Assembly (NCBI RefSeq): GCF_040500475.1
Contig: NZ_CP159358.1
Span: forward strand, 2,604,001 to 2,668,000
Direction of reading: 5' to 3'
DNA from: Bacillus sp. Bos-x628
GTDB lineage: Bacteria; Bacillota; Bacilli; Bacillales; Bacillaceae
Length of the DNA stretch: 64,000 bases
Part shown: positions 23,859 through 33,318 of the stretch, piece by piece
How positions within the stretch are numbered: position 1 is the first letter of the stretch
Layout: each line of letters begins with the position of its first letter
Made by a program: the position numbers and the translations under genes
The notes under the pieces: generated by a model
What the model was told of the DNA's origin: nothing
Database searches by the model: none
What the model saw: only the letters and a program-made list of their open reading frames with translations

Positions 23859-24838
23859 TTCTTTTCCTCCAACTTGATTGCATAGGGTCCTGAAGGGATA
23901 TGCAGTCGGTTTTTCATCATAAATGTGTTTTTGTCGATAACTGATATTGAGTTATCATCTAAATTACTCACGTATATTGATGATGCACCGGCCGTTATAT
24001 AATTTGGATTTTGTCCAGTTTCAACAGAAGCAAGTTGTTTATTCGCTTCAGTATCGACTTTGTAGAGCGTATGGTCTCCGTGGCATAATACATATAAAAT
24101 GGAAGAACCCTTCTCTGAAAAAAATGCAGCTGGCATGACACCTAGTTTGATTTCACGCTGTTGTTTACCTGTCTTTGGGTCATAAGCGAAGATGCTTTTA
24201 TTTAAGCTACCGGGTTTGCCGTGTCCCCCTACCCAAATTGAATGACCATCGAAATGAATACCAGAAGGTCGTTCCAGCACAGAGAATGTTCGAATATTTT
24301 TTTCTTTTTCTGTATCTATGACTGAAACGGTGTGACTTTCAGCATTTAGAACAAACAGAGTTCCTGAAGGAGAAAGCGTCATAGAGGAGGGAAGTTTCCC
24401 AGTTTTCACCGTTGCTTTGACTTTTTTAAGTTGAGTGTTAATAAAATAAATTACGTTTTTCTCCGAATCTGCTACAAACAAGGTGTGCGATGTAGAATCG
24501 TATGTAAGTGAAGTCAGCCCTTCTTTCATATTCATATAATCCGTTGCTGTTCCCTTTTTTAAGTTGATTTCAATGAGAGATTGATCTTCTTTACTTGTTG
24601 CAATTATCAGATCATTGTTGATTTGAATGAAGTCAGTCAGTGGGTGTTTTAAATGAACGGAAGAGACAATCTTACTCTTTTGCAAATCGACAATTGAAAA
24701 GGATGCTTTTTTCAATTGTGAGACAACAGCGATCGATTGAGAGCTGCTAGGTGGTGTGAATTGCTGGTCTTTTCCACAGCCTGTTATGAAAATCAGCAGA
24801 GCTAACAAGCAGATCAAGTAATATTTCACACGTTTCAT
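23855..24838 (-). CDS. YVTN-type beta-propeller lipoprotein
   Basis: 327 residues with a lipoprotein signal (lipobox ITGC, Cys about residue 21). Repeated 40-residue blades follow, such as LFVADSEKNVIYFINTQ, LFVLNAESHTVSVIDTEK and IYVSNLDDNSISVIDKN, typical of the YVTN/NHL fold. It is anchored outside the membrane. As first gene of a two-component operon with overlapping ends, it may be an accessory sensor for the kinase (inference). GGAGGAG precedes the ATG. Confidence 0.85.
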   Translation of the reverse strand: MKRVKYYLICLLALLIFITGCGKDQQFTPPSSSQSIAVVSQLKKASFSIVDLQKSKIVSSVHLKHPLTDFIQINNDLIIATSKEDQSLIEINLKKGTATDYMNMKEGLTSLTYDSTSHTLFVADSEKNVIYFINTQLKKVKATVKTGKLPSSMTLSPSGTLFVLNAESHTVSVIDTEKEKNIRTFSVLERPSGIHFDGHSIWVGGHGKPGSLNKSIFAYDPKTGKQQREIKLGVMPAAFFSEKGSSILYVLCHGDHTLYKVDTEANKQLASVETGQNPNYITAGASSIYVSNLDDNSISVIDKNTFMMKNRLHIPSGPYAIKLEEKK

Positions 24839-25226
24839 TCTTCTCCTCCTTTGCGTTCTCTATTTTCAAAAAGCATACCACAAAAATTGTGAAAAAAAAT
24901 CGAAGTTATCAATGCTGGAAGATATTAAAAGAAGCTTTTGGATGAAGAAATGGAGTGAATTTGTAGTTAAAATTCAATAATTGGATACTGATAGTGCATT
25001 TTTTTATCTTCAAAAAATCATGTTCAAGATCTGCTCGGAGTGAGCTTCTTAGCATACAGTGGTGGAAATGAACAAAGCTTCCTCCTCCCTAGATGAATGT
25101 AGAACGGAGGTGCCTATTCATGCATCAAAAGTCTTCAAAAAACGTGAAATCGCAAACGATGAATTGTTCATTATGTCAATCTTTACTATAATCAAAGAAG
25201 TAGACCATAGTAGAGGGAGGGTTTTT
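24839..25226. other. Divergent intergenic region before csbA
   Basis: It holds the start region of the minus-strand lipoprotein operon and the csbA promoter. A short ORF (24911-24979, MLEDIKRSFWMKKW...) and the ORF extending csbA upstream have no clear support. CACAA-AAA-TTGTG at about 24890 is a small palindrome of unknown meaning. Confidence 0.4.
25164..25192 (+). promoter_or_regulatory. Sigma-A promoter of csbA
   Basis: TTGTTC (25164-25169), 17-bp spacer, TATAAT (25187-25192), 34 nt before the csbA start. B. subtilis csbA has a sigma-B promoter; I saw no GTTT..GGGTA pair here. Confidence 0.7.
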
Positions 25227-25475
25227 GTGATTACAAAAGCCATATTTGCTCTTGTTTTTCCTTTCCTGCTCGTTATTTTATTTTCAAAGGCTACTTATAA
25301 TCACTATGTTGGCATTGCTTTAACAGCAGCGCTTTTATTTGCCTCGTATATGAAAGGTTATACAGAGACCTACTTTATCGTAGGGTTAGATATTATTTCT
25401 TTAGTGGCTGGCGCATTGTTTATGGCTAAAAAAGAAATTGAAAAGAAAGAGAAGGCTGAAAAAAATCATTTGTGA
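25227..25475 (+). CDS. csbA: Membrane protein CsbA
   Basis: 82 residues with three hydrophobic segments and a Lys/Glu-rich tail. The block YVGIALTAALLFASYMKGYTETYFIVGLD... is nearly the B. subtilis CsbA sequence (76 residues). The start is GTG 25227 behind GGAGGG; the frame continues upstream to 25059 but only the part from the GTG is conserved. Function unknown; in B. subtilis it is a general stress (sigma-B) gene. The next genes are uvrB-uvrA, as expected. Confidence 0.93.
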   Translation: MITKAIFALVFPFLLVILFSKATYNHYVGIALTAALLFASYMKGYTETYFIVGLDIISLVAGALFMAKKEIEKKEKAEKNHL

Positions 25476-25517
25476 TATGGATGCCGAAGTATGAGGAATG
25501 TGCTCTTTTTAAAAAGG

Positions 25518-25557
25518 AAGCTGTGCTTACTATTAAGTAAGTACGGCTTTATTTTTT
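25518..25557 (+). terminator. csbA terminator
   Basis: AAGCTGTGCTTACT / AGTAAGTACGGCTT (one mismatch) followed by a run of T. An ORF that spans this hairpin (25491-25721) is therefore unlikely to be a gene. Confidence 0.8.
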
Positions 25558-25686
25558 TCGCTTCCTGTCTGCTGTTGGAATATCTCGCCCATCTTGTTCC
25601 ATACTGGAAGGAAGGTTCCTTTCGAGGGCTATTTATATTGGTAGAAAAGGGGAATATTTCATTGGAAATAAAAATCAACTCGGACA

Positions 25687-25700
25687 CGAACTTTAGTTCG
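25687..25700 (+). promoter_or_regulatory. LexA (DinR) box of uvrB
   Basis: CGAACTTTAGTTCG, a perfect palindrome with the GAAC-N4-GTTC core of the Bacillus SOS box. It lies just upstream of the -10-like GATAATAT (about 25720) and 67 bp before the uvrB start. Confidence 0.92.
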
Positions 25701-25766
25701 TATTTTTGTGTTCTTTTATGATAATATATTCATTAGATAGATTTCGTAACGAATGGAGGCTTTGAT

Positions 25767-27752
25767 GTGAGTGACCGCTTTGAATTAGTTTCTAACTATC
25801 AGCCCCAAGGAGATCAGCCGAAAGCGATTGAACAGCTTGTGGAAGGAATTCGGCAGGGGAAACAGCATCAAACGCTGTTAGGTGCTACAGGTACGGGAAA
25901 GACATTTACTGTATCAAATCTCATACAAGAAGTGAACAAGCCGACACTTGTCATTGCTCATAATAAGACACTTGCCGGCCAGTTGTACAGTGAATTCAAG
26001 GATTTCTTTCCGAATAATGCTGTTGAATATTTTGTTAGTTACTATGACTACTACCAGCCTGAGGCTTATGTGCCTCAGACAGATACATTTATTGAAAAGG
26101 ATGCAAGCATAAATGATGAGATTGATAAGCTTAGACACTCCGCAACATCCTCGTTATTTGAGCGGAAGGATGTCATCATTATTGCCAGTGTGTCCTGTAT
26201 TTACGGTTTAGGTTCGCCAGAAGAGTATCGGGAGCTTGTGTTGTCATTGCGTACAGAAATGGAAATTGAACGTAATCAGTTGCTGCGCAAACTTGTTGAT
26301 ATTCAGTATTCTCGTAATGATATAGATTTTCAGCGTGGAACCTTCCGGGTACGAGGCGATGTTGTTGAAATTTTTCCTGCTTCACGAGATGAACATTGTA
26401 TTAGAGTGGAGTTTTTCGGTGATGAAATCGAACGTATTCGTGAAGTGGATGCACTGACTGGTGAAATACTAGGGGATCGTGAACATGTCGCTATTTTTCC
26501 AGCATCTCACTTCGTCACAAGAGAAGAAAAAATGGAAAAAGCCATTATCAATATTGAAAAAGAGCTAGAGGAGCAGCTTGAAAAGCTTCGAGAAAACGGC
26601 AAATTGCTTGAAGCGCAGCGCCTTGAACAGCGGACAAGATACGATCTTGAGATGATGAGAGAGATGGGATTTTGTTCTGGAATCGAAAATTATTCAAGAC
26701 ATCTGACATTACGTCCTCCTGGGTCAACTCCATATACATTGCTTGATTATTTCCCAGATGACTTTATGATTGTAGTCGATGAGTCACACGTAACAATACC
26801 GCAAATTCGGGCGATGTACAATGGAGACCAGGCTAGAAAACAAGTGTTGGTTGATCACGGATTCCGTCTGCCGTCAGCACTTGATAATAGACCATTAACC
26901 TTTGATGAATTTGAAAAGCACATTAACCATATTGTGTATGTATCTGCAACGCCGGGACCATATGAGCTTGAGAAGACACCAGAAGTCGTGGAGCAAATTA
27001 TTCGCCCAACTGGTTTGCTTGATCCGATGATTGAAGTTCGTCCAATTGAAGGACAAATTGATGATTTAATTGGCGAAATTCATGCAAGGGTTGAGAAAAA
27101 TGAGCGAGTGCTTGTGACCACCTTGACGAAGAAAATGTCTGAAGATCTGACAGATTACTTAAAGGAAATTGGGATTAAGGTCAATTATTTGCATTCAGAA
27201 ATTAAGACACTTGAACGAATTGAGATTATTCGCGATTTGCGTCTTGGCAAATTTGATGTACTGATCGGTATTAATCTTCTGCGTGAAGGATTAGATATTC
27301 CTGAGGTTTCGCTTGTGGCAATTTTAGATGCAGATAAGGAAGGCTTTTTGCGTTCTGAAAGATCACTGATCCAAACGATCGGACGTGCAGCGAGAAATTC
27401 AGAAGGCCGAGTCATTATGTATGCTGACAATATAACGAAATCCATGGAGATTGCAATTCAAGAAACGAAACGAAGACGAGAGCAGCAGGAAGCGTATAAT
27501 GAAAAGTGTGGGATTACACCACAAACCATTCATAAGAAGATTAGAGATGTCATTAAGGCAACGATTGTTCATGAAGAATCGGAAGAATATGAAACAAAAG
27601 CAGCACCAAAGCTCTCGAAAATGAGCAAAAAAGAACGAGAAAAAGTGATCGAAAAAGTCGAAATGGAAATGAAAGATGCAGCAAAAGCGCTTGATTTTGA
27701 AAAAGCAGCAGAATTAAGAGATTTATTGTTAGAGCTAAAAGCGGAAGGATGA
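25767..27752 (+). CDS. uvrB: Excinuclease ABC subunit B
   Basis: 661 residues, the B. subtilis length. Walker A GATGTGKT (about 40), the beta-hairpin [24 protein letters not shown], helicase motifs [12 protein letters not shown], and the C-terminal UVR motif (about 622-657). It is the damage-verifying ATPase of nucleotide excision repair, loaded by UvrA. GTG 25767 has GGAGG at 7 nt. The SOS box upstream predicts LexA control of uvrB-uvrA. uvrA starts 7 nt downstream. Confidence 0.98.
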   Translation: MSDRFELVSNYQPQGDQPKAIEQLVEGIRQGKQHQTLLGATGTGKTFTVSNLIQEVNKPTLVIAHNKTLAGQLYSEFKDFFPNNAVEYFVSYYDYYQPEAYVPQTDTFIEKDASINDEIDKLRHSATSSLFERKDVIIIASVSCIYGLGSPEEYRELVLSLRTEMEIERNQLLRKLVDIQYSRNDIDFQRGTFRVRGDVVEIFPASRDEHCIRVEFFGDEIERIREVDALTGEILGDREHVAIFPASHFVTREEKMEKAIINIEKELEEQLEKLRENGKLLEAQRLEQRTRYDLEMMREMGFCSGIENYSRHLTLRPPGSTPYTLLDYFPDDFMIVVDESHVTIPQIRAMYNGDQARKQVLVDHGFRLPSALDNRPLTFDEFEKHINHIVYVSATPGPYELEKTPEVVEQIIRPTGLLDPMIEVRPIEGQIDDLIGEIHARVEKNERVLVTTLTKKMSEDLTDYLKEIGIKVNYLHSEIKTLERIEIIRDLRLGKFDVLIGINLLREGLDIPEVSLVAILDADKEGFLRSERSLIQTIGRAARNSEGRVIMYADNITKSMEIAIQETKRRREQQEAYNEKCGITPQTIHKKIRDVIKATIVHEESEEYETKAAPKLSKMSKKEREKVIEKVEMEMKDAAKALDFEKAAELRDLLLELKAEG

Positions 27753-27759
27753 TTGCCTG

Positions 27760-30630
27760 ATGGCTATGGAACGAATAGAGGTGAAAGGTGCAAGAGCGCA
27801 CAACCTTAAAAATATTGATGTCAATATCCCGCGTGACCAGCTGGTTGTCATTACGGGTTTGTCTGGTTCAGGGAAATCGTCGCTCGCCTTTGATACCATT
27901 TATGCGGAAGGTCAGCGCCGGTACGTTGAATCTCTTTCAGCATATGCGCGCCAGTTTCTCGGTCAAATGGACAAACCAGATGTAGATGCCATTGAAGGTC
28001 TTTCTCCGGCGATAAGTATTGACCAGAAAACGACAAGCCGGAACCCTAGATCAACTGTCGGAACCGTGACGGAAATCTATGATTACTTGCGTCTTTTGTA
28101 TGCAAGAATTGGAAAACCTGTCTGCCCGATACATGGAATTGAAATTACATCGCAAACGATAGAACAAATGACAGATCGGATTTTAGAATATCCAGAAAGA
28201 ACAAAGCTACAAGTGCTTGCGCCTGTTGTTTCTGGGCGTAAAGGGTCGCATGTCAAAGTACTCGATCAGATTCGGAAGCAGGGCTATGTTCGTGTGAGAA
28301 TCGATGGACAGATGGAAGACCTTTCAGAAGATATCGAACTTGAAAAAAATAAAAAACATTCCATTGAAGTCGTGATTGACCGTATTGTGGTGAAAGAAGG
28401 TATTGCTGCCAGATTGTCTGATTCACTTGAATCGGCGCTCCGTCTAGGAGAAGGTCGAGTCATGATTGATGTGATTGGGCAAGAGGAGCTTTTATTCAGT
28501 GAACATCATGCTTGTCCGCATTGCGGGTTCTCTATTGGAGAGCTTGAGCCGAGAATGTTCTCGTTTAACAGTCCTTTCGGTGCATGTCCAAGCTGTGATG
28601 GGTTAGGTTCTAAACTTGAAGTAGACCCTGAGCTTGTCATTCCAAATAAAGAATTGACTTTACGTCAGCATGCCATTGCGCCATGGGAGCCGCAGAGCTC
28701 ACAATATTATCCGCAGCTTCTTGAGTCAGTATGTACACACTATGGGATTGATATGGACATTCCAGTGAAAGATATCCCGTCGCATTTATTTGATAAAATT
28801 TTATATGGAAGCGGTTCTGAGCGGATTTATTTTAAATATGAAAATGACTTTGGTCAGGTACGTGAGAATGAAATTGAGTTTGAAGGTGTTCTTCGTAATA
28901 TTGAACGACGCTACAAGGAAACAAGCTCTGATTATATCCGTGAGCAAATGGAAAAATACATGGCCAATCAGCCATGTCCGACGTGTAAAGGGTATCGTCT
29001 CAAAAAAGAGACGCTTGCTGTATTGATTAATGGCAAGCACATTGGTGAAATCACAGATTTGTCTGTAGCTGATGCGCTTGATTTCTATGAAAAAATCGAG
29101 TTATCTGAGAAAGATATGCAGATTGCACAGCTCATTTTGCGCGAAATCAAAGAACGCTTGTCTTTTTTAAATAATGTCGGATTAGATTATCTGACATTAA
29201 GCCGATCTGCTGGAACGTTATCAGGCGGGGAGGCGCAGCGAATCCGTCTGGCCACTCAAATCGGGTCGAGACTGACCGGCGTTCTTTATATATTGGATGA
29301 ACCATCTATTGGTTTACATCAACGAGACAATGATCGCTTAATTGGTACATTGAAGAACATGCGCGACATTGGGAACACGCTTATTGTCGTGGAGCATGAT
29401 GAAGATACGATGCTTGCGGCAGATTATTTAATCGATATTGGACCAGGGGCAGGAGTTCATGGAGGAGAAGTGATTTCTGCTGGAACGCCAGAAGAAGTCA
29501 TGAATGATCCAAAATCTTTGACGGGTCAGTATTTATCTGGAGAAAAGTTTATCCCACTTCCGATTGAAAGAAGAAAACCGGATGGCCGCTTTATTGAAAT
29601 AAAAGGCGCAAAAGAAAATAACCTGAAAAATATAAATGCCAAGTTTCCTCTAGGTATCTTTACAGCTGTTACAGGTGTGTCTGGCTCAGGAAAAAGTACG
29701 CTTGTGAATGAGATTCTATTGAAATCACTTGCACAAAAATTGCATAGAGCGAAAGCGAAACCGGGCCAGCATAAAGAAATCAAAGGAATGGAACATTTAG
29801 ATAAGGTCATTGATATTGATCAATCTCCGATTGGCCGTACACCACGATCCAATCCGGCCACGTATACAGGTGTATTTGATGATGTGAGAGATGTGTTTGC
29901 GCAAACAAATGAAGCCAAAGTACGAGGCTACAAAAAAGGCAGATTTAGTTTTAATGTTAAAGGTGGACGCTGTGAGGCTTGTCGTGGAGACGGAATCATT
30001 AAAATTGAAATGCACTTTTTACCTGATGTGTATGTGCCTTGTGAAGTGTGTCACGGGAAACGTTATAATCGTGAGACACTTGAGGTCACATACAAAGGGA
30101 AAAACATTGCAGATGTTCTTGAAATGACAGTAGAGGATGCGCTTCATTTTTTTGAAAATATCCCGAAAATTAAGCGCAAACTTCAAACGATATATGATGT
30201 TGGTCTAGGGTATATTACACTTGGACAGCCTGCGACGACACTGTCTGGCGGAGAGGCACAGCGGGTGAAATTGGCTTCTGAACTTCATCGCCGTTCAAAC
30301 GGACGATCTCTTTACATTTTAGACGAGCCAACGACAGGCCTTCATGTTGACGACATTGCTCGATTATTAAAAGTACTGCAGCGCTTAGTGGAAAACGGGG
30401 ATACTGTTCTTGTAATTGAGCACAACCTTGATATTATCAAAGCCGCTGATTATTTGGTTGATTTAGGACCAGAAGGCGGTGCAGGAGGTGGAACGATCAT
30501 CGCCTCTGGCACACCTGAACAAATCGCCCAAGAAGCAGCTTCTTACACAGGTCAATATTTAAAACCGATTTTGGAACGTGATCGGGAACGAATGAAGCAA
30601 TTAGTCAAAGAAACGGAAAGTGTCACGTGA
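27760..30630 (+). CDS. uvrA: Excinuclease ABC subunit A
   Basis: 956 residues with two ABC ATPase modules: Walker [10 protein letters not shown] (about 32) and GVSGSGKST (about 640), two signature LSGGEAQR motifs, and two CxxC pairs forming zinc modules (CPHC..CPSC near 255-280 and CEAC..CEVC near 740-765). The dimer recognises bulky DNA lesions and loads UvrB. Start [20 protein letters not shown] agrees with the family. Cotranscribed with uvrB. Confidence 0.98.
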   Translation: MAMERIEVKGARAHNLKNIDVNIPRDQLVVITGLSGSGKSSLAFDTIYAEGQRRYVESLSAYARQFLGQMDKPDVDAIEGLSPAISIDQKTTSRNPRSTVGTVTEIYDYLRLLYARIGKPVCPIHGIEITSQTIEQMTDRILEYPERTKLQVLAPVVSGRKGSHVKVLDQIRKQGYVRVRIDGQMEDLSEDIELEKNKKHSIEVVIDRIVVKEGIAARLSDSLESALRLGEGRVMIDVIGQEELLFSEHHACPHCGFSIGELEPRMFSFNSPFGACPSCDGLGSKLEVDPELVIPNKELTLRQHAIAPWEPQSSQYYPQLLESVCTHYGIDMDIPVKDIPSHLFDKILYGSGSERIYFKYENDFGQVRENEIEFEGVLRNIERRYKETSSDYIREQMEKYMANQPCPTCKGYRLKKETLAVLINGKHIGEITDLSVADALDFYEKIELSEKDMQIAQLILREIKERLSFLNNVGLDYLTLSRSAGTLSGGEAQRIRLATQIGSRLTGVLYILDEPSIGLHQRDNDRLIGTLKNMRDIGNTLIVVEHDEDTMLAADYLIDIGPGAGVHGGEVISAGTPEEVMNDPKSLTGQYLSGEKFIPLPIERRKPDGRFIEIKGAKENNLKNINAKFPLGIFTAVTGVSGSGKSTLVNEILLKSLAQKLHRAKAKPGQHKEIKGMEHLDKVIDIDQSPIGRTPRSNPATYTGVFDDVRDVFAQTNEAKVRGYKKGRFSFNVKGGRCEACRGDGIIKIEMHFLPDVYVPCEVCHGKRYNRETLEVTYKGKNIADVLEMTVEDALHFFENIPKIKRKLQTIYDVGLGYITLGQPATTLSGGEAQRVKLASELHRRSNGRSLYILDEPTTGLHVDDIARLLKVLQRLVENGDTVLVIEHNLDIIKAADYLVDLGPEGGAGGGTIIASGTPEQIAQEAASYTGQYLKPILERDRERMKQLVKETESVT

Positions 30631-30754
30631 AAATAGTTTGAGCCTAGAATGAGATGGTGCTTGGAATAAGGAATGATTGCCTCATCAAGGAACATCTGAA
30701 CGCATACCATGAATATGTGTTAGACAGGATAGAAAATGAATTCAGAAGTTATTG

Positions 30755-30784
30755 AAAACCCCTCTTGGTGAGGGGGTTTTCCTT
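30755..30784. terminator. Bidirectional terminator after uvrA
   Basis: AAAACCCCTC / GAGGGGGTTTT, a short loop, with T and A runs; it serves uvrA and the convergent small gene. Confidence 0.88.
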
Positions 30785-31015
30785 TTATTGTGCATCTTCT
30801 TTGGGCATTAAATGACTTAAATGAGTTAAATCCTTTAAAATATGGGTACTACTGCTGTCGAGCAGCACTTTTAAATAACGGATATCACCATATTGAGGAT
30901 GAGACGGATGAATCGCCTCAAGTTCCTTCATCATATCGCTGTTCAGATTTTTCTGTTTCTGTATGAGGTCTAATAGCGTTTGTGCCGCACTGTTGGAGTT
31001 GTGATGATCTGTCAA
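30785..31015 (-). CDS. Small soluble protein of unknown function
   Basis: 76 residues starting MTDHHNSNSA, helical and His/Leu rich, with no signal peptide or membrane segment. TTG start with GGGGG 8 nt upstream. Not recognised. A good Fur-type box (31034-31048) overlaps its likely promoter: TTGAAA and TATAGG on the minus strand, 16 bp apart. Hence it may belong to an iron- or metal-starvation response (inference). It is absent from the B. subtilis uvrA-yvlA interval as I remember it. Confidence 0.6.
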   Translation of the reverse strand: MTDHHNSNSAAQTLLDLIQKQKNLNSDMMKELEAIHPSHPQYGDIRYLKVLLDSSSTHILKDLTHLSHLMPKEDAQ

Positions 31016-31033
31016 AATAATTACCCCCTATAT

Positions 31034-31048
31034 TGATAATCATCATCT
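31034..31048 (-). promoter_or_regulatory. Fur-like box
   Basis: TGATAATCATCATCT on the plus strand against the 7-1-7 Fur consensus TGATAATNATTATCA: 12 of 14 positions match. It lies between the -35 and -10 boxes proposed for the small minus-strand gene. Confidence 0.5.
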
Positions 31049-31144
31049 TTTCAACATATTTTAAAGGGTAATCTATGAAGAATCTATACTTCGGGGGAAA
31101 AAGAAATAATTTGTGTCTAAGGTCATATGTAAATCGAATGATTT

Positions 31145-31171
31145 TGAAACTTTTTACACGCAATAAACGTA
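31145..31171 (+). promoter_or_regulatory. Sigma-W promoter of yvlABCD
   Basis: TGAAAC (31145-31150), 17-bp spacer, CGTA (31168-31171): the ECF sigma-W consensus. B. subtilis yvlABCD is a known sigma-W operon. Confidence 0.88.
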
Positions 31172-31212
31172 TGAGTTAGAAAGGGATTTTCATCATGAAG
31201 GAGCGAATATAT

Positions 31213-31548
31213 ATGAATAGAGATCAGTCGATCATTGCATCTATTTGTTATTTCAGCGTTTTTTTTATGCCGTTTATCGTACCGATTGTGGCATATTTCG
31301 TTGTAGATCAACAGGAAACAAAACGGCATGCGAAACGGGCATTTTGGTCTCATCTGCTTCCAGTGGCAGCTTGCTGTATCCTCATTTTTGGGGCAATTCC
31401 ATTTTTACTTGTAACGCAAGCGAATGATTCTCTTATCCCAGTGATGACGGTGTTCATCTTGTCAATTGTGATAGCCATTAGCTTTTTGATTTCAGTCATT
31501 TGGAATATCATTCAAGGCATTAAAGTGCTTCAATCAATACAATCATAG
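31213..31548 (+). CDS. yvlA: Membrane protein YvlA (DUF4870-like)
   Basis: 111 residues from ATG 31213 (MNRDQSIIAS), which has AGGAG 8 nt before it; the ATG at 31195 overlaps this site. Three hydrophobic segments in the DUF4870 pattern (FFMPFIVPIVAYFV, a short loop with RHAKRAFW, then two more). Function unknown. First gene of the sigma-W operon, so it is part of the cell-envelope stress response. Confidence 0.88.
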   Translation: MNRDQSIIASICYFSVFFMPFIVPIVAYFVVDQQETKRHAKRAFWSHLLPVAACCILIFGAIPFLLVTQANDSLIPVMTVFILSIVIAISFLISVIWNIIQGIKVLQSIQS

Positions 31549-31559
31549 GAGGGCTTTGT

Positions 31560-32636
31560 ATGAATGAAAAAGAACGAATTTTAAAACTGGTAGAAGACGG
31601 AACTTTATCAGCAAAAGAGGCCATTATCCTTTTAGAAAAATTAGAGGAGAGCCAGTCATCAACAACGGATCAAACTTTTCATGAAGAAAAGACTGGACCA
31701 GAAAATAAAAGAAACGGTACGGAAAATCTGGGGGCAAAGCTGTTTAACTGGTTAGATTCTGCGGTAAAAAAGGTTAAAGATGTGGATCTCGATTTAAACT
31801 TTGGACAGTCATTAGATGTTGAACATATTTTTCAGTTCAAAGATGCTTCAATGTCGCACTTAGATATTCAACTGGCTAACGGTAGCCTAAATGTGATGCC
31901 TTGGGATGATAGTGATATTCGAGCAGAATGCCATGCGAAAATCTACCGAACTGAGGACGGAGAGCAGGCAAGACAGCAATTTCTCAATCAACTGGATTGT
32001 GGACTCGAAGGTGACAAATTTTTTATTCGGACAGAAAAAAAGACAATGAAAGTCAATGTGACATTATATGTACCGCGTATTCAATACGATAAGATCAAGG
32101 TGAAGTTGTTTAACGGACCGATTCGTGGGGAAAAGCTCATGACAAAAGAACTTGCTGCGAAAACGACGAATGGCGTTGTCTCTTTTGCCTCTCTACAGGC
32201 AGACAAAGTCGGAATTGAAACAGCAAATGGACAAATCAAACTGGCTGATCACGAGTGTGGTATGATTGAAGTAGAAACGATCAATGGGCTCATAGACCTA
32301 CGTGGGAAGAGCGAAACGATTGATGCCCAAAGCTTTAACGGGAACATTGTGGTTCAGCTATTAGATGAGAAGTGCCGCTCTATCTATGCGAAAACAACAA
32401 CAGGCAGTGTAGATGTAAATATTCCGCCGACATGTGCAGTGACTGCTGAACTGAAAAGCAACCTTGGGTCAATTTCTCACGATCTGCTTGATGCAGTCAT
32501 GATAAAAGAGAAAAACGAAACATTACAAAAAGAAAAAATGATCAAAGCCAATCAAAATGAAATGCACAGTATATCTATTTTTGCAGAAACAAAGACAGGT
32601 TCAATACAAGTAAAGCATCAATCAAACAAGGAGTGA
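31560..32636 (+). CDS. yvlB: DUF4097 adhesin-like protein YvlB
   Basis: 358 residues. A short N-terminal helical SHOCT-like/DUF part (MNEKERILKLVEDGTLSAKEAIILLEKL) precedes a right-handed beta-repeat region (about 95-355) with repeated NG-containing turns (TTNGVVSF, TANGQIKL, TINGLIDL), as in DUF4097. No signal peptide. GGAGGG precedes the ATG. Function unknown; it belongs to the sigma-W regulon with yvlACD. Confidence 0.9.
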   Translation: MNEKERILKLVEDGTLSAKEAIILLEKLEESQSSTTDQTFHEEKTGPENKRNGTENLGAKLFNWLDSAVKKVKDVDLDLNFGQSLDVEHIFQFKDASMSHLDIQLANGSLNVMPWDDSDIRAECHAKIYRTEDGEQARQQFLNQLDCGLEGDKFFIRTEKKTMKVNVTLYVPRIQYDKIKVKLFNGPIRGEKLMTKELAAKTTNGVVSFASLQADKVGIETANGQIKLADHECGMIEVETINGLIDLRGKSETIDAQSFNGNIVVQLLDEKCRSIYAKTTTGSVDVNIPPTCAVTAELKSNLGSISHDLLDAVMIKEKNETLQKEKMIKANQNEMHSISIFAETKTGSIQVKHQSNKE

Positions 32637-32642
32637 TTCTAC

Positions 32643-32846
32643 ATGAAGAAGCTTTATCGTTCAGCAACTGATAAGAAAATAGCCGGTGTTGTTGGTGGAC
32701 TTGGAGAATACTTAAGTGTTGATGCATCACTGCTTAGAATTTTAACAGTTATAATCGGATGTATGACAGCATTTATGCCAATCTTTCTCATCTATTTTAT
32801 TTGGTATTTAGTTGTTCCGGAAGAAGGCGCCCACATCAATGCTTAG
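32643..32846 (+). CDS. yvlC: PspC-domain protein YvlC
   Basis: 67 residues, a single PspC domain: [20 protein letters not shown] then one long hydrophobic segment. PspC proteins sense or relay membrane stress in phage-shock systems. In B. subtilis YvlC is linked to LiaH/PspA-like responses. It overlaps yvlD by 8 bp. Confidence 0.92.
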   Translation: MKKLYRSATDKKIAGVVGGLGEYLSVDASLLRILTVIIGCMTAFMPIFLIYFIWYLVVPEEGAHINA

Positions 32847-33225
32847 ATGGATTGTCAATATTTTAGTGAATGCATTACTTTTGATTGTCATTGCTGGGTA
32901 TTTTGATTCCGGCATCCTCCCAGGGCTAGGGAGTGTGTATGTTGAAGGGTTTGGTGCAGCAATTGTTGCGAGTATCATTTTGTCTCTGCTCAACATCTTA
33001 GTAAAACCTTTTTTGATCATTTTAACGTTGCCGGTCACGGTCATCTCGCTAGGCCTCTTCTTATTTGTCATTAATGCCATAACACTGATGATGACATCTA
33101 GTTTTATGGGAGATAGTTTTAACATTGATGGCTTTGGGACGGCTATTTGGATGGCTGTCATCTTATCAATTTTTCATCTGTTAATACAAAAAGGAATCAT
33201 TGAGCCGTTAGCGAAAAAAAGCTAA
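32839..33225 (+). CDS. yvlD: Phage-holin-4-superfamily membrane protein YvlD
   Basis: 128 residues with four hydrophobic segments ([20 protein letters not shown] start). I chose ATG 32839, which overlaps the yvlC stop and has AGAAGG upstream; the frame also opens at 32812 but that start lacks a site and extends well into yvlC. Last gene of the sigma-W operon; its stop codon lies inside the terminator. Confidence 0.9.
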   Translation: MLRWIVNILVNALLLIVIAGYFDSGILPGLGSVYVEGFGAAIVASIILSLLNILVKPFLIILTLPVTVISLGLFLFVINAITLMMTSSFMGDSFNIDGFGTAIWMAVILSIFHLLIQKGIIEPLAKKS

Positions 33226-33235
33226 CGGTTTTTTT
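33205..33235 (+). terminator. yvlD terminator
   Basis: CCGTTAGC / GCTAACGG with an 8-nt loop and T7. Confidence 0.9.
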
Positions 33236-33318
33236 GCGTAAATTGGTCTTGTTTTCTCCAATCGTCGTGACATAAAAACCTCTTTTCGGAGACACAATAT
33301 GCCGAAGGGAGGCGGTGC

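Noticed and set aside
25059..25226. N-terminal extension of csbA
   Set aside because: It covers the csbA promoter; only the part from GTG 25227 matches CsbA, and that GTG has GGAGGG.
25491..25721. 76-codon plus-strand ORF between csbA and uvrB
   Set aside because: It runs through a clear terminator hairpin and the LexA box, has no ribosome site, and its composition is not protein-like.
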